Origin: Boseongicola sp. SB0665_bin_10
Lineage (GTDB): Bacteria; Pseudomonadota; Alphaproteobacteria; Rhodobacterales; Rhodobacteraceae
Length of the DNA: 64,000 nucleotides
NCBI GenBank assembly: GCA_009838075.1
Contig: VXSG01000041.1
Coordinates: 1 to 64,000, forward strand
Reading direction: 5' to 3'
Below the pieces are notes generated by a model. The model saw only the letters and a program-made list of their open reading frames with translations. It had not been told where the DNA came from and made no database searches. The translations under genes and the position numbers were made by a program. This document shows positions 36,244 to 47,856 of the stretch, piece after piece; the stretch's first letter is position 1; every line of letters starts with the position of its first letter.

Positions 36244-37082
36244 TCCGACTCGAGAAAGGCCTCGAAAGCGGCAGCGTGATCCTCGTGCCAGCGCGAAAGT
36301 GCCGGCCGGTTCTCTATGATGTCGCCGATCGCCCAGGCCATGCGCTTTTCGTCCGTGGCCCGGTCCACGTCGTTGTCCGGACAGAGAATGTAGAAATCAT
36401 CCCTGTCCAGGCTCTCAAGCATGAATCTTGCGGTCTGTTCCGGGGTCCAGGCGCCATCCGGCTTCTCGGTCCGGCCATGGCGCGTCAGGTCGGTGAACAC
36501 GAACCCCGGAATGAGAAGATGCGCTGTCACGCGGCATGCCTCCGTGTTTCGCAATTCATGGGCAAGCGCCTCGGTAAAGGCTTTCACGCCCGCCTTGGAA
36601 ACATTGTAGGCCGGATCTCCCGGAGGTGTCGTAATGCCCTGCTTGGATCCGGTGTTGATGATCGCGCCGGGCCGGGCGCGCTCGATCATTCTCGGCGCAA
36701 AGACACGACTTCCATTGATGACGCCCCAGAGATTCACGTCCAGGATTCTCCGCCAGTCCCCCCCGTCGGCGAACATCGAGGACCCCGGCTGAATGCCGGC
36801 ATTGTTCATCAAGATGTCCGTTCCATCGAACCTGTCGGCAATCCGTGCCTCAAGCGCCTCCATTGCGCCCAAGTCCGATACGTCAACCGCTTCTGCCATC
36901 ACCTCCGGCGCGCCCGCAGCCTTCAGCCGCTCGGCGGCTGACTCCAGCAGGGCATCGCGATTGTCCGCGATGGCAAGTCTCATGCCCGCCGCAGCGAAAA
37001 GCTCGGCCGAGGCGAGGCCGATACCGGATGCGCCTCCGGTAATCGTGGCAACGGATCCTGTAGCAATCGCAGCGTGCGGCAT
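36240..37082 (-). CDS. Short-chain dehydrogenase/reductase
   Basis: Classical SDR of 280 residues. The cofactor loop is TGGASGIGLA around 15-24, the NNAG motif is MNNAGIQPG, and the catalytic tetrad Ser (INTGSKQG) and YNVSK are intact. The C-terminal part is longer than minimal SDRs. The ATG at 37082 starts the conserved fold; the frame remains open upstream but without family similarity. It is coupled to the DHFR-like gene. Substrate unknown. Confidence 0.9.
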   Translation of the reverse strand: MPHAAIATGSVATITGGASGIGLASAELFAAAGMRLAIADNRDALLESAAERLKAAGAPEVMAEAVDVSDLGAMEALEARIADRFDGTDILMNNAGIQPGSSMFADGGDWRRILDVNLWGVINGSRVFAPRMIERARPGAIINTGSKQGITTPPGDPAYNVSKAGVKAFTEALAHELRNTEACRVTAHLLIPGFVFTDLTRHGRTEKPDGAWTPEQTARFMLESLDRDDFYILCPDNDVDRATDEKRMAWAIGDIIENRPALSRWHEDHAAAFEAFLESE

Positions 37083-37312
37083 GTCAACCAACCCTTTCAG
37101 TTTCGCGCGACCTTCGGCGAGCGCATCCAGTTTGGCAAGTCCGCGTACGCATTCCCTGCCCGCCCTGCGGTTCATGATCGATCTCGAAACGCGCAGGACG
37201 ACGTGCGTTCTGAAACCTGTCAATTCCGAAGAGAGCCATGCAACGGGTGCAAGGCCCGCAAGGGACAGACGCGAAAGCCTTGGCCCGCCGCCCCGAAGCC
37301 TTGGATGGCCAC

Positions 37313-39316
<2,004 letters not shown>

Positions 39317-39425
39317 TCGCCACTCCCGGGAATCTGCGGTGATTCGACGTCTAGCGAATCACTTGGCGCGAATCAGTGATTCTCTATCCGCACATCGAGA
39401 CTTTTGCCACATCGTGAACGTCTCT

Positions 39426-41369
39426 CTATGTCCTGCCACGCGACTTCTCGTAGTCCAGTCCCTCGATCAGGGCGTCGAGTTCGCTTCTTTCCTTCCGATT
39501 CATGCGCGCGCCGTTCGGGCCGACATCGTATTCCGTCTCGTCCTCGGCGGCCGCCCGGTCCGAGCCGGTCAATGTCTGGGCGGCCTCGCTGAGCCGGTAG
39601 GTCAGCGATTCGTCGGCGTCACCCTTGATGTCCTGCATCGCCTCGTGAATGTCCTTGCGCGCACCGCGCTTGGCGACAAGGTTCTCGAACTCCTTTGCCA
39701 CGGCCAGGGCGGCAAATTCCTCGTCCGCACCTGGCTGCATGGCGGGCGCGATGCGCACATGGCGGGAGCGGAGCAGTTTTTCAAGGGCTTGGGCGCCGCA
39801 AATTTCCTCGACAGCCTCACGGCCCGAACCTTCGACCGCCAGAAGCGCCTTGCGCACGGCCTCATGTTCGGGCCGTGAAGTGTCAAGCTGCTCGAGATCG
39901 GCCACAAAGCGCGGCACGATTCCAGGATGCGTCACGAGGCAGGCCAGAATCACCGCCTCCTTCAGGTGCTCGTGAGCACGGGCATCCGCGGAAACAAGCG
40001 CACTTGTCTTGGTCGCGGCCATCGGTCCCGCCGCCGGGCCGGTCCAACTCGCGCCCTGTCCAAGGCCCTTGCGCCGTGCCGGACGTCGCGCATCGGACAG
40101 CGATCTCATCAAGTGAAAGATCTCGTCGTTGTAGTGTCGCCTCAGCGCCTGATCCTGCACTCGCCCGATCGCCGCCCGCATCGTGCGGTCCAGGGTCGCC
40201 CTCCGCTCCGGGCTGTCGAAGCTCCTGCCTTCGGTCTCTCGCCGCCACAGCAGTTGTAGCAAGGGAAGGCTCTCCTCGGCCTGGCGCTTCATGGCAGCCG
40301 CGCCGCCGGCGCGGATAAGGTCATCGGGATCCATCCCTTCGGGCATCATGCAGAACCTCAACGACTTGCCGGCTTCCAGGAGCGGCAGCGACAATTCCGC
40401 GACGCGAACCGCGGCCCGAAACCCGGCTTCATCCCCATCGAGGGCGATGACCGGTTCATCATGCATCTGCCAGATGAGCCTCAACTGCTGCTCGGTGACG
40501 GCCGTTCCCATCGGCGCGACCGTCGCTTCGAACCCGGCTTCGGACAGGGCGATCACGTCCATGTACCCTTCGGCAACGATCAGCGGCGCCTTGCCGCCCG
40601 CCTTCCGCGCCGCTCCATGGTTGTAGAGGCACCTGCCCTTGTCGAATAGCTCGGTCTCCGGCGAGTTCAGGTACTTGGCATAGGCGTTCGGATTCATGGC
40701 ACGCCCGGCAAGCGCAACGGCCACTCCCCTCGGATCGCGAATGGGAAAGATGATTCGGTCGCGAAAGCGATCATAAGGCGTGCCGCCGTCATCGGGACGC
40801 ACCGCCAAGCCTGCATCGATCACGAGATCGGCCCCCACGCCCTTGCTGGCGAGATGCGTGAAGAGGCTCTCCCGCTGGTTCGGCGCAAAGCCGATCTCCC
40901 AGCGGGTCAATGCCTCTTCGGACAAGCCTCGCCCTGACAGGTAGTCCCGGGCGGCGGCGCCCGCGCCAGCTTTCAGCTTCAAGCGGTAATGCTGAACCGC
41001 CTGTTCCATGACCTCGGCGAGCAGGGTTCGCCGGTCCGCCTTCCGCTGCGCCTCCGGGTCCCGCTTCGGCACCTGCATGCCCGCCTCGCGGGCCAGGATC
41101 TCGACCGCCTCCATGAAGGAGACGTTCTCGGTTTCCTGGACGAACGTGAAAACATTGCCCTTCGCGTGGCAGCCGAAGCAGTAGTAGAAACCCTGCCGGT
41201 CATCCACATGGAACGACGCGGTCTTTTCCTGGTGGAACGGGCAAGGCGCCCACATGTCGCCCTTGCCCTGCTTCGACCGGCGGGCATCCCAGGTGACCTT
41301 CCTGCCCGCGACCTGGCTGAGCGAGGTGCGGGACTTCAGTTCATCGATGAAGCCGGACGGGAGACTCAT
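39426..41369 (-). CDS. dnaG: DNA primase
   Basis: Primase of 647 residues that makes RNA primers at the replication fork. Its zinc-binding domain has C43, H46, C64 and C67 (PCPFHQEKTASFH ... YCFGCHAKG). The RNA polymerase core contains the TOPRIM acidic motifs (VAEGYMDVIAL; ALDGDEAG), and the C-terminal helicase-binding domain is more variable. The ATG at 41369 begins MSLPSGFIDELKSR, the family start. Confidence 0.97.
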   Translation of the reverse strand: MSLPSGFIDELKSRTSLSQVAGRKVTWDARRSKQGKGDMWAPCPFHQEKTASFHVDDRQGFYYCFGCHAKGNVFTFVQETENVSFMEAVEILAREAGMQVPKRDPEAQRKADRRTLLAEVMEQAVQHYRLKLKAGAGAAARDYLSGRGLSEEALTRWEIGFAPNQRESLFTHLASKGVGADLVIDAGLAVRPDDGGTPYDRFRDRIIFPIRDPRGVAVALAGRAMNPNAYAKYLNSPETELFDKGRCLYNHGAARKAGGKAPLIVAEGYMDVIALSEAGFEATVAPMGTAVTEQQLRLIWQMHDEPVIALDGDEAGFRAAVRVAELSLPLLEAGKSLRFCMMPEGMDPDDLIRAGGAAAMKRQAEESLPLLQLLWRRETEGRSFDSPERRATLDRTMRAAIGRVQDQALRRHYNDEIFHLMRSLSDARRPARRKGLGQGASWTGPAAGPMAATKTSALVSADARAHEHLKEAVILACLVTHPGIVPRFVADLEQLDTSRPEHEAVRKALLAVEGSGREAVEEICGAQALEKLLRSRHVRIAPAMQPGADEEFAALAVAKEFENLVAKRGARKDIHEAMQDIKGDADESLTYRLSEAAQTLTGSDRAAAEDETEYDVGPNGARMNRKERSELDALIEGLDYEKSRGRT

Positions 41370-41515
41370 GGTGCAAATATCCGCGTCAAGGGCGGCCTTG
41401 TCCAGAACCTGCGGCGCGTCAACCAACCCGAAGCCCGGCTGCCGGGCGCTGCCTCCGGGACCTCGGGACGCTGACGTGAACCTTGCCTCGATTCCCGGAC
41501 CTGAAGCTCAGGCGT

Positions 41516-42949
41516 TCAGAGTCCCTTGGCCTCGTAACTGGCAGCCACGCGGTCGATCGCGACAATGTATGCAGCGGTACGCAGGTCGGTCACGTCATTC
41601 CGAGATCGCCAGGTGTCGCGCATTGCCTGGTATGCGCCTCGCATCGTGTCGTCGAGCCCCGAACGAACCAGTTCCAGTTCGCCAGCGCCCCTCAGGTACT
41701 TTTCCTTGAAATTGCCCGTGAGCGACCAGGCATCGCCCAGATGGTCGCTCAACCGTTCCAGTTCATCGACGATGAGCATGTGGCGCGCCTCCTCCTGGCG
41801 ACGCTGCATGCGGCCAAAGCGGATATGGCTGAGGTTCTTGACCCACTCGAAATACGAAACGGTCACGCCTCCGGCGTTGGCGTACATGTCGGGAATTATG
41901 GGTATGCCCTTCGAACGCAGTATCTCGTCCGCCCCGGCCGTCACCGGTCCATTCGCGGCCTCGATGATCATGGCCGCATCGATCCGGTCGGCATTGGAAA
42001 GATTGATCACGCCCTCAAGTGCTGCGGGAATGAGGATGTCACAATTCTTCTCGAGAACCTTGCTGCCGTTCTTGACGTGGATTGCATCGGCGTATCCGGT
42101 CACACCGCCGTGGCGCTGGATCCAGCTGCCCACGGCCTCGATGTCCAGTCCGTCGTCACAGACCAGGGCGCCGTCGTGCTCGATGACGGCAGTGATCCTG
42201 GCACCGTCTTCCTGGCTCAGGAACTTCGCGGCATGGAAGCCCACGTTGCCGAGGCCCTGAACGATGACGCGCTTGCCATCAAGCGTGCCGGAAAGGCGCG
42301 CCTCGGCCACGTCTTCCGGATGGCGGAAGAATTCCCGCAGCGCATACTGGATGCCGCGCCCGGTCGCCTCGACCCGGCCCTGGATGCCGCCGGCATGGGG
42401 CGGCTTTCCGGTCACGCAGGCGCGCGCATTGATGTCCGTGGTGTTCATCCGCGCGTACTGGTCCGCGATCCAGGCCATTTCGCGCTCGCCGGTGCCCATG
42501 TCCGGGGCCGGCACGTTCTGGCTGGGATGTATCAGGTCCCGCTTGGCAAGTTCGTAGGCGAAGCGGCGCGTGATCCGTTCCATTTCATCGACGTCGTACT
42601 CCCGGGGATCGATTCGGAGCCCTCCCTTCGAGCCGCCGAACGGCGTTTCGACCAAGGCGCACTTGTAGGTCATCAGCGCGGCCAGCGCCTCCGCCTCGTC
42701 CTGGTTGACGCTCAGCGAATAGCGAATCCCTCCCTTGCATGGCTCCAGGTGCTCGGAGTGCACGGAGCGGTAACCGGTAAAGGTGTGAATGCTTCCCCTC
42801 ATCTTCACGCCGAACCGCACCGTATAGGTGGAATTGCAAACGCGTATCTTGTCCTCAAGGCCCGGCGCGAGATCCATCAGCGCCACGGCGCGGTTGAACA
42901 TCAGGTCCACGCTTTCGCGAAACGTCGTCTCTGTTCTTGAAGCATCCAT
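41516..42949 (-). CDS. Glu/Leu/Phe/Val dehydrogenase (glutamate dehydrogenase type)
   Basis: Amino-acid dehydrogenase of 477 residues. The substrate domain has the catalytic Lys motif PFGGSKGG at 103-110 and CKGGIRY at 71; the Rossmann domain has VQGLGNVGFHAAKF. It most likely interconverts glutamate and 2-oxoglutarate with NAD(P). Length and motifs fit the GDH branch better than leucine or phenylalanine dehydrogenase, though this is not proved. GGAGAG lies 5 bases before the ATG at 42949. Confidence 0.9.
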   Translation of the reverse strand: MDASRTETTFRESVDLMFNRAVALMDLAPGLEDKIRVCNSTYTVRFGVKMRGSIHTFTGYRSVHSEHLEPCKGGIRYSLSVNQDEAEALAALMTYKCALVETPFGGSKGGLRIDPREYDVDEMERITRRFAYELAKRDLIHPSQNVPAPDMGTGEREMAWIADQYARMNTTDINARACVTGKPPHAGGIQGRVEATGRGIQYALREFFRHPEDVAEARLSGTLDGKRVIVQGLGNVGFHAAKFLSQEDGARITAVIEHDGALVCDDGLDIEAVGSWIQRHGGVTGYADAIHVKNGSKVLEKNCDILIPAALEGVINLSNADRIDAAMIIEAANGPVTAGADEILRSKGIPIIPDMYANAGGVTVSYFEWVKNLSHIRFGRMQRRQEEARHMLIVDELERLSDHLGDAWSLTGNFKEKYLRGAGELELVRSGLDDTMRGAYQAMRDTWRSRNDVTDLRTAAYIVAIDRVAASYEAKGL

Positions 42950-43092
42950 CTGGTCTCTCCAATGGTTCGCCGCCAGATCGTGCCCGCAGCTTAGCAACAG
43001 CATCGTGCCCTTGCATCCCGAATCTTCTTGCATTTGACCCGCGGTGTCCCGAAGTGATCGTGACTGAAACATGGACGGCCCTGGAGGAAGGC

Positions 43093-44082
43093 ATGCGCGC
43101 CATCACATACGAGAACTTCGGCCCGGCAGGCGACGTTCTGACACTTGAGGAAATCCCGGCGCCCACGCCGGCAGGCGGCGAAGTGCTGGTCCGGCTCAAC
43201 ACGTCGGGAGCCAACCCGTCCGACGTCAAGATGCGCGCCGGCGGCCGCCCGGGCGTGACCCGGCCACCCTTCCCCAAGACAATCCCGCACAGCGACGGCG
43301 CGGGCGTGATCGAGGCCGTGGGCGATGATGTTTCCCAAGCCAGGATCGGCGAACGCGTCTGGATCTGGAACGGGCAATGGCAGCGCGCTTTCGGAACCGC
43401 CGCAGAGTACATCGCGCTGCCCGGAAACCAGGCAGTCGCCCTGCCCGACAACGTGAGCTTCGAGGCCGGCGCAGTTCTTGGCATACCCGGCCTCACGGCT
43501 TGCTGTGCGGTTCTCGGTGGCGGACCGGTCAAGGGCAAGACGGTTCTTGTCAGCGGCGGTGCGGGGACGGTCGGCCACCTGGCCATCCAGGTCGCGGCCG
43601 CGTCCGATGCACATGTGCTTGCCACGGCACGCGGAAAGGCGGGCCTTGCGGCTGCGCGTTCTGCAGGGGCGGCCCATGTCTTCGACTATGCAAGCGACAC
43701 GTTGGCAGACGAGATTCTTGAGTGCGTCCAAGGTGATCTCGTCGACCGCATCGTTGAAGTCGAGTTCGGCAAGAACGCGGAAACCAACGCCCGGATCATC
43801 GCGGAGCGCGGCACGATTGCGGCCTTCGGCTCGGCGCTCGACATGACGCCGACGCTGCCCTTTTATCCGCTGATGTTCAAGTCCGTGACGATCGAGCTCC
43901 TGCTGGTCTATCTCCTGTCGCCCGAGCGACGCGAACGGACCATCAAGGACCTGACAGGCCTCCTTCGACAGGGTGCGCTCAAATTCCGCATTTCCGACCG
44001 GTTCGAACTCGCGGATTGCGCGAAGGCGCACGATGTCATCGCTGCGGGAGGACGTGCGGGGTCGGTCATCCTGACGATCTGA
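43093..44082 (+). CDS. NADPH:quinone reductase-like zinc-independent MDR oxidoreductase
   Basis: Medium-chain reductase of 329 residues with the quinone oxidoreductase layout: MRAITYENFGPAGDVL, SGANPSDVKMRAGG, the LGIPGLTACCAV block and the NADPH fold VLVSGGAGTVGHLAIQVA. The structural zinc cysteines of alcohol dehydrogenases are absent. It probably reduces a quinone or enone. GGAGG stands 6 bases before ATG 43093. It is divergent from the glutamate dehydrogenase gene. Confidence 0.88.
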   Translation: MRAITYENFGPAGDVLTLEEIPAPTPAGGEVLVRLNTSGANPSDVKMRAGGRPGVTRPPFPKTIPHSDGAGVIEAVGDDVSQARIGERVWIWNGQWQRAFGTAAEYIALPGNQAVALPDNVSFEAGAVLGIPGLTACCAVLGGGPVKGKTVLVSGGAGTVGHLAIQVAAASDAHVLATARGKAGLAAARSAGAAHVFDYASDTLADEILECVQGDLVDRIVEVEFGKNAETNARIIAERGTIAAFGSALDMTPTLPFYPLMFKSVTIELLLVYLLSPERRERTIKDLTGLLRQGALKFRISDRFELADCAKAHDVIAAGGRAGSVILTI

Positions 44083-44112
44083 AGCCGACGGGTCCGTCGC
44101 GACAGCGGCCAG

Positions 44113-44607
44113 TCAATCCCGGTCCGGCCCCTGCTCTTCCCGTTCCGCTACCATGTCCGCCAGCAAGTCGGCCATCGCCTTTGCCTGGCCGCCCGACAAG
44201 GTTCCTCCCACGCCCAGGCGCCGCCCAATCCGCCACCAAAGGCCCGGTGCCCATCCCGCGGCCGCCGGTCGCTTCAAGCGCACCATGAATCCGTTCGAGG
44301 GACGGAAAGCCAAGGCGCCCCGGTCAACCCTTGCGACATTCTCCACGCCTACCAAGGCCCTGCCGCTGATGGTCCGCAGACCGGCACGGGTCAGGACGAG
44401 GCCATCCATGGTCGCCAAGCGAAGCCGGTATGCGGCCCAGAGGATCCCTGCCCCAACCAGCACGAAGAACAGCCGCCAGAGATCCGGCATCTCCCCGAAC
44501 GCCAGCCTGATCATCAGGATGCCGAGGAGAGCCAATGCCAGAATCGCCATCCACCGACGCATCGGCGAAGGAGTGATTTCGAGCACGACCTCTTCCTCGT
44601 CATTCAT
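44113..44607 (-). CDS. Small membrane protein of unknown function
   Basis: Protein of 164 residues with two adjacent transmembrane helices (about 17-36 and 44-62, AILALALLGILMIRLAF and LFFVLVGAGILWAAYRL). A cytoplasmic domain follows (MDGLVLTRAGLRTISGRALV). No catalytic motif is seen. Similar small proteins occur near hom in Rhodobacterales, but I do not know a function. The ATG at 44607 begins an acidic N-terminus, MNDEEEVVLEI. Confidence 0.7.
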   Translation of the reverse strand: MNDEEEVVLEITPSPMRRWMAILALALLGILMIRLAFGEMPDLWRLFFVLVGAGILWAAYRLRLATMDGLVLTRAGLRTISGRALVGVENVARVDRGALAFRPSNGFMVRLKRPAAAGWAPGLWWRIGRRLGVGGTLSGGQAKAMADLLADMVAEREEQGPDRD

Positions 44608-44808
44608 CGCGAAACCTCCCGTTTCACCACGTTCCCGCAATCCGGCCTGGCCCAGGTCATGTGACTGCCACCCGCATCTTCGGGATCGCAACGCGCACTC
44701 GAACGGCAATGCACAATGGACGCTTCGCTTGTATGTGAACGGACGCCCGATTCAATCGGCTTTTCTGCCTGCTGGTTTTTTGACTCGTCCGCAAATAGTG
44801 TCCAGTTC

Positions 44809-45087
44809 ATGCGCTTCGCTCTCGTGTCAACCGTTTTGCTGGCTGGCTGCGTCGACTGGCCGGACACGGGCAGCGCACCCAGCCTGGACGAAGACGCGCC
44901 CTGGCCGATACTCAAGCCAATCGACGACGTCATCGAACCGCAATCCGCAGCGAAACCGGGCGATGGCAACCAATTCAACGCCTTGGATGCCCGTGCAGCC
45001 AGATTGAAGCGCCAAGCCAGAACGATGCGGCGCGAGATCGCTGATCCGGACGACATCGAGGCGCTCCGTCGCGCGTTGGCGCGATAG
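44809..45087 (+). CDS. Small predicted lipoprotein
   Basis: A protein of 92 residues with a lipoprotein signal: MRFALVSTVLLAGC, lipobox LAGC with Cys14. The mature part is short, acidic and then basic (LDARAARLKRQARTMRREIA may form a helix). It is probably anchored in the outer membrane. Function unknown. It sits 61 bp before hom in the same direction. An upstream in-frame ATG (44716) would bury the signal peptide and is rejected. Confidence 0.75.
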   Translation: MRFALVSTVLLAGCVDWPDTGSAPSLDEDAPWPILKPIDDVIEPQSAAKPGDGNQFNALDARAARLKRQARTMRREIADPDDIEALRRALAR

Positions 45088-45148
45088 CCGCATTGCGTCT
45101 TCCCCGCCAAGCGGCTAACGCGCACGGGATCACTGTGGAGTCACTTCA

Positions 45149-46435
45149 ATGTCCAGCCCGCTACGTCTCGGAATTGCCGGCCTCGGCACGGTCGGTGTCG
45201 GAACTGTCCGCATCGTCCAGAATCAGGCCGCGCTCCTGAAGGCTCGCACGGGAAGGGAAATCGCGATCTCGGCGGTCACGGCCAGAAGCAGGGAGCTGGA
45301 TCGGGGAATCCGGATCGCCGACTACGATTGGGCGGACGATCCGATCTCCCTGGCAAGCCGTGACGACGTGGATGTGTTCGTCGAGCTCATAGGTGGAGCC
45401 GACGGCGTTGCAAGGCGGGCAATCGAGGCGGCCATCGCGACAGGCAAGCACGTTGTCACCGCCAACAAGGCTCTTCTGGCCGTCCACGGGCAGGCACTCG
45501 GCGAGGCTGCGGAAAAGACCGGGGTCTCCATCCGCTACGAGGCGGCCGTGGCGGGCGGGATCCCTTGCATCAAGGCGCTTTCTGAGGGTCTTGCAGGCAA
45601 CGAGATCACGCGTGTCATGGGTGTCATGAACGGCACCTGCAACTACATCCTGACCCGAATGCAGTCGGCCGGCCTTGATTATCAGACGGTCTTTGCGGAA
45701 TGTGAGCGGCTTGGCTACCTGGAAGCGGACCCAAGTCTCGACGTCGGCGGAATTGATGCGGGCCACAAGCTCGCGATTCTCGTTGCACTGGCCTTTGGCA
45801 CTAGGGTGAACTTCGACGCGGTCCACATTGAAGGCATTGAGAGAATCTCGATTGAGGACATCGAGCAGGCGGCCGACATGGGATTTCGAATCAAGCTCCT
45901 CGGCGTTGCGCAAAGGACAGGGAACGGGATTGAAGCAAGGATGTCGCCCTGCCTCGTGCCTGCGGATTCACCGCTCGGCCAGCTTGAGGGTCCATCGAAC
46001 ATGATCGTGCTGGAGGGCGACAGCGTCGGGCAGGTCGTGCTGCAAGGCGCCGGGGCCGGCGAAGGCCCGACGGCGAGCGCGATCATCGGTGACGTCTGTG
46101 ACCTGGCCCGCGGTTCGACACGACCGGTCTTCGGAATGTCGGCGGGCGAACTGGCGGTGGCAAAGCGTACCAACGGAGTTGCTCCTGCAGCCTACTACCT
46201 GCGCATGCAACTCGTCGACAGGCCTGGTGCGCTTGCCAAGATTGCCGCCGTCCTCGGAGATGCCGGGATCTCGATCAACCGCATGCGCCAGTACAGGCAC
46301 ACGGAAGCCACTGCGCCGGTCCTGATCGTCACCCACGAGACGCAGCAGGAGGCGCTGGACAAGGCCATAGCGAACATGGACGGCACCGGCGTGCTTGCAT
46401 CTGCGCCGGTGGCGATACGGATCGAGAAGGCCTGA
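45149..46435 (+). CDS. hom: Homoserine dehydrogenase
   Basis: Enzyme of 428 residues reducing aspartate semialdehyde to homoserine for threonine and methionine synthesis. It has the NAD(P) site GIAGLGTVGVG (8-18), the catalytic region VMNGTCNYILTRM and ECERLGYLEADPSLDVGGID, and a C-terminal ACT domain (RMQLVDRPGALAKIAAVLGD) for threonine feedback. The start follows an ATCACTGTGGAG sequence containing GGAG. Confidence 0.97.
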   Translation: MSSPLRLGIAGLGTVGVGTVRIVQNQAALLKARTGREIAISAVTARSRELDRGIRIADYDWADDPISLASRDDVDVFVELIGGADGVARRAIEAAIATGKHVVTANKALLAVHGQALGEAAEKTGVSIRYEAAVAGGIPCIKALSEGLAGNEITRVMGVMNGTCNYILTRMQSAGLDYQTVFAECERLGYLEADPSLDVGGIDAGHKLAILVALAFGTRVNFDAVHIEGIERISIEDIEQAADMGFRIKLLGVAQRTGNGIEARMSPCLVPADSPLGQLEGPSNMIVLEGDSVGQVVLQGAGAGEGPTASAIIGDVCDLARGSTRPVFGMSAGELAVAKRTNGVAPAAYYLRMQLVDRPGALAKIAAVLGDAGISINRMRQYRHTEATAPVLIVTHETQQEALDKAIANMDGTGVLASAPVAIRIEKA

Positions 46436-46690
46436 CACTGCAGCGGCCACGTGTCCGGGTTTCGCATGGCATCCGGGAAGCGAGCGTTGCGCGCCTGCTT
46501 CCGACCGGCCCGAACAAGGCCCCGCTCGAGATGGCCAGACTGCATGTCCCCGTCCGCATGGTGGCCGTTGGCGAGGCGACCCAAGCGCACGGCCTGAACG
46601 ACAGTCGAGTCGCATGTCGGCATGAGCGCGCGTTCCCGGACCCTCTCGGCAGCCCGCCCGGTGACATCCCGATCGCCGGATGAACTCCCG

Positions 46691-47257
46691 TCAGAGGAAC
46701 TGCCAGACACTTGAACTGAAGAGTTCTGCGCCGAGCATCATGATGACCACACCCCGGATGACCCGGCTTCGAAACCGCGCGAAAAGGAATATCGACAGCA
46801 CGACCGACAGGGCCACTTCGAACGTGCCGACAATCCCTGCATGCGCATGGCGATCCCAGTAGCTGATGGAGCTTTCGAAAACCCAGTCCGAAATCGGCCA
46901 GAAATGTTGGCGCGCATCGTGGGTGTGAAACGGGAAGTCCAGCGCGAGATGCAGGAGGGCGGCGCTTGCAAAGACCAATGCAAGCGGCCTTTTCAGCAAG
47001 AGGACGACGACCCAAAACACGCCCCAGATCACGAAACTGTTGTCGACGGCGAACACCGACTGCCAGGCATCGGCGTAATAGTAGTCTCGAAAAACGACAT
47101 TGGGCGAAACGCCCAGGACAAAGATCGAAACCGACGCCATGAGATAGAGCGAGACGTCAGGTGCCAACGCTCCGAGAATGGCAGCCCAGAAGCTTCGCTT
47201 TCGGTTTGGACTGGAAAACGCGGCCGCGCCGAGGATCAGGTGCGCGGGAGTGTTCAC
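46691..47257 (-). CDS. Membrane-bound hydrolase-like protein (DUF457/YdjM-like)
   Basis: Protein of about 188 residues with four or five membrane helices. It begins VNTPAHLILGAAAF, typical of the YdjM/DUF457 group, with conserved His and Asp residues at membrane edges (NTPAHL, LAPDVSLYLM, LHLALDFPFHTHDARQHF) that could bind a metal. A GTG at 47257 gives the family start; ATG 47281 is the alternative. Members are often annotated as metal-dependent hydrolases without proof. It is convergent with hom. Confidence 0.7.
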   Translation of the reverse strand: MNTPAHLILGAAAFSSPNRKRSFWAAILGALAPDVSLYLMASVSIFVLGVSPNVVFRDYYYADAWQSVFAVDNSFVIWGVFWVVVLLLKRPLALVFASAALLHLALDFPFHTHDARQHFWPISDWVFESSISYWDRHAHAGIVGTFEVALSVVLSIFLFARFRSRVIRGVVIMMLGAELFSSSVWQFL

Positions 47258-47856
47258 GAGGTCGGCACCGCCAGCCGCCATCTGCCGGCTTCTGAACCTG
47301 GCGCACGCCCGACCTCATCCCGAGACTGGTTGCGACCATGGCGCGGGAGCGGTTCGTCGAGATCGCCCTCGGGCTCTTCACGCATCAGGTGCAACGCCTT
47401 GCGGCGGAAGGAGTCCTCGTCTGCATTGGCAGTGCCTGCCGTCTCGGTCCTCGCTGGAATGACAGGACCGATTTCCCTCGCGGTTGCCACCTCAAGACTG
47501 GCATCAAGCCGGTGCCGAAACACATTCGAACGCCGCGATGTCCGCCATTCCAATCGAGAGGACAAAGTTTCCGATGCAACATTCTGATGCAAAAAGGAAC
47601 TTTTGTCGCATGCGGTGGCCTGTACTGGCAGCGTCCGCGGCGCATCCGCGACACCGCGCCTTTCAGGTTCTGCGGAGTCGCTCATGCGAAGGCTTCGTCA
47701 CCCGAAGAACGGCAGGCTTCGCCCGGCATGTGAATTTCCTGCGCGGACGTCCCGACCCAATTTGAAACCGGGCAAGTGCCACAGCCGGTCCTGCTCCCAT
47801 GCCCGGAATGGCGGCTCCCCTGCGCACCGCCAAGCCGGACGGCCTGGCTGCGCCGG
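47258..47856. other. Noncoding stretch upstream of the YdjM-like gene
   Basis: About 600 bp between the YdjM-like start and the tolC stop. Open frames here show no family similarity. A short repeat GATGCAA (twice, 16 bp apart, near 47573) sits in the least GC-rich part and may belong to the promoter of the minus-strand gene. Confidence 0.4.
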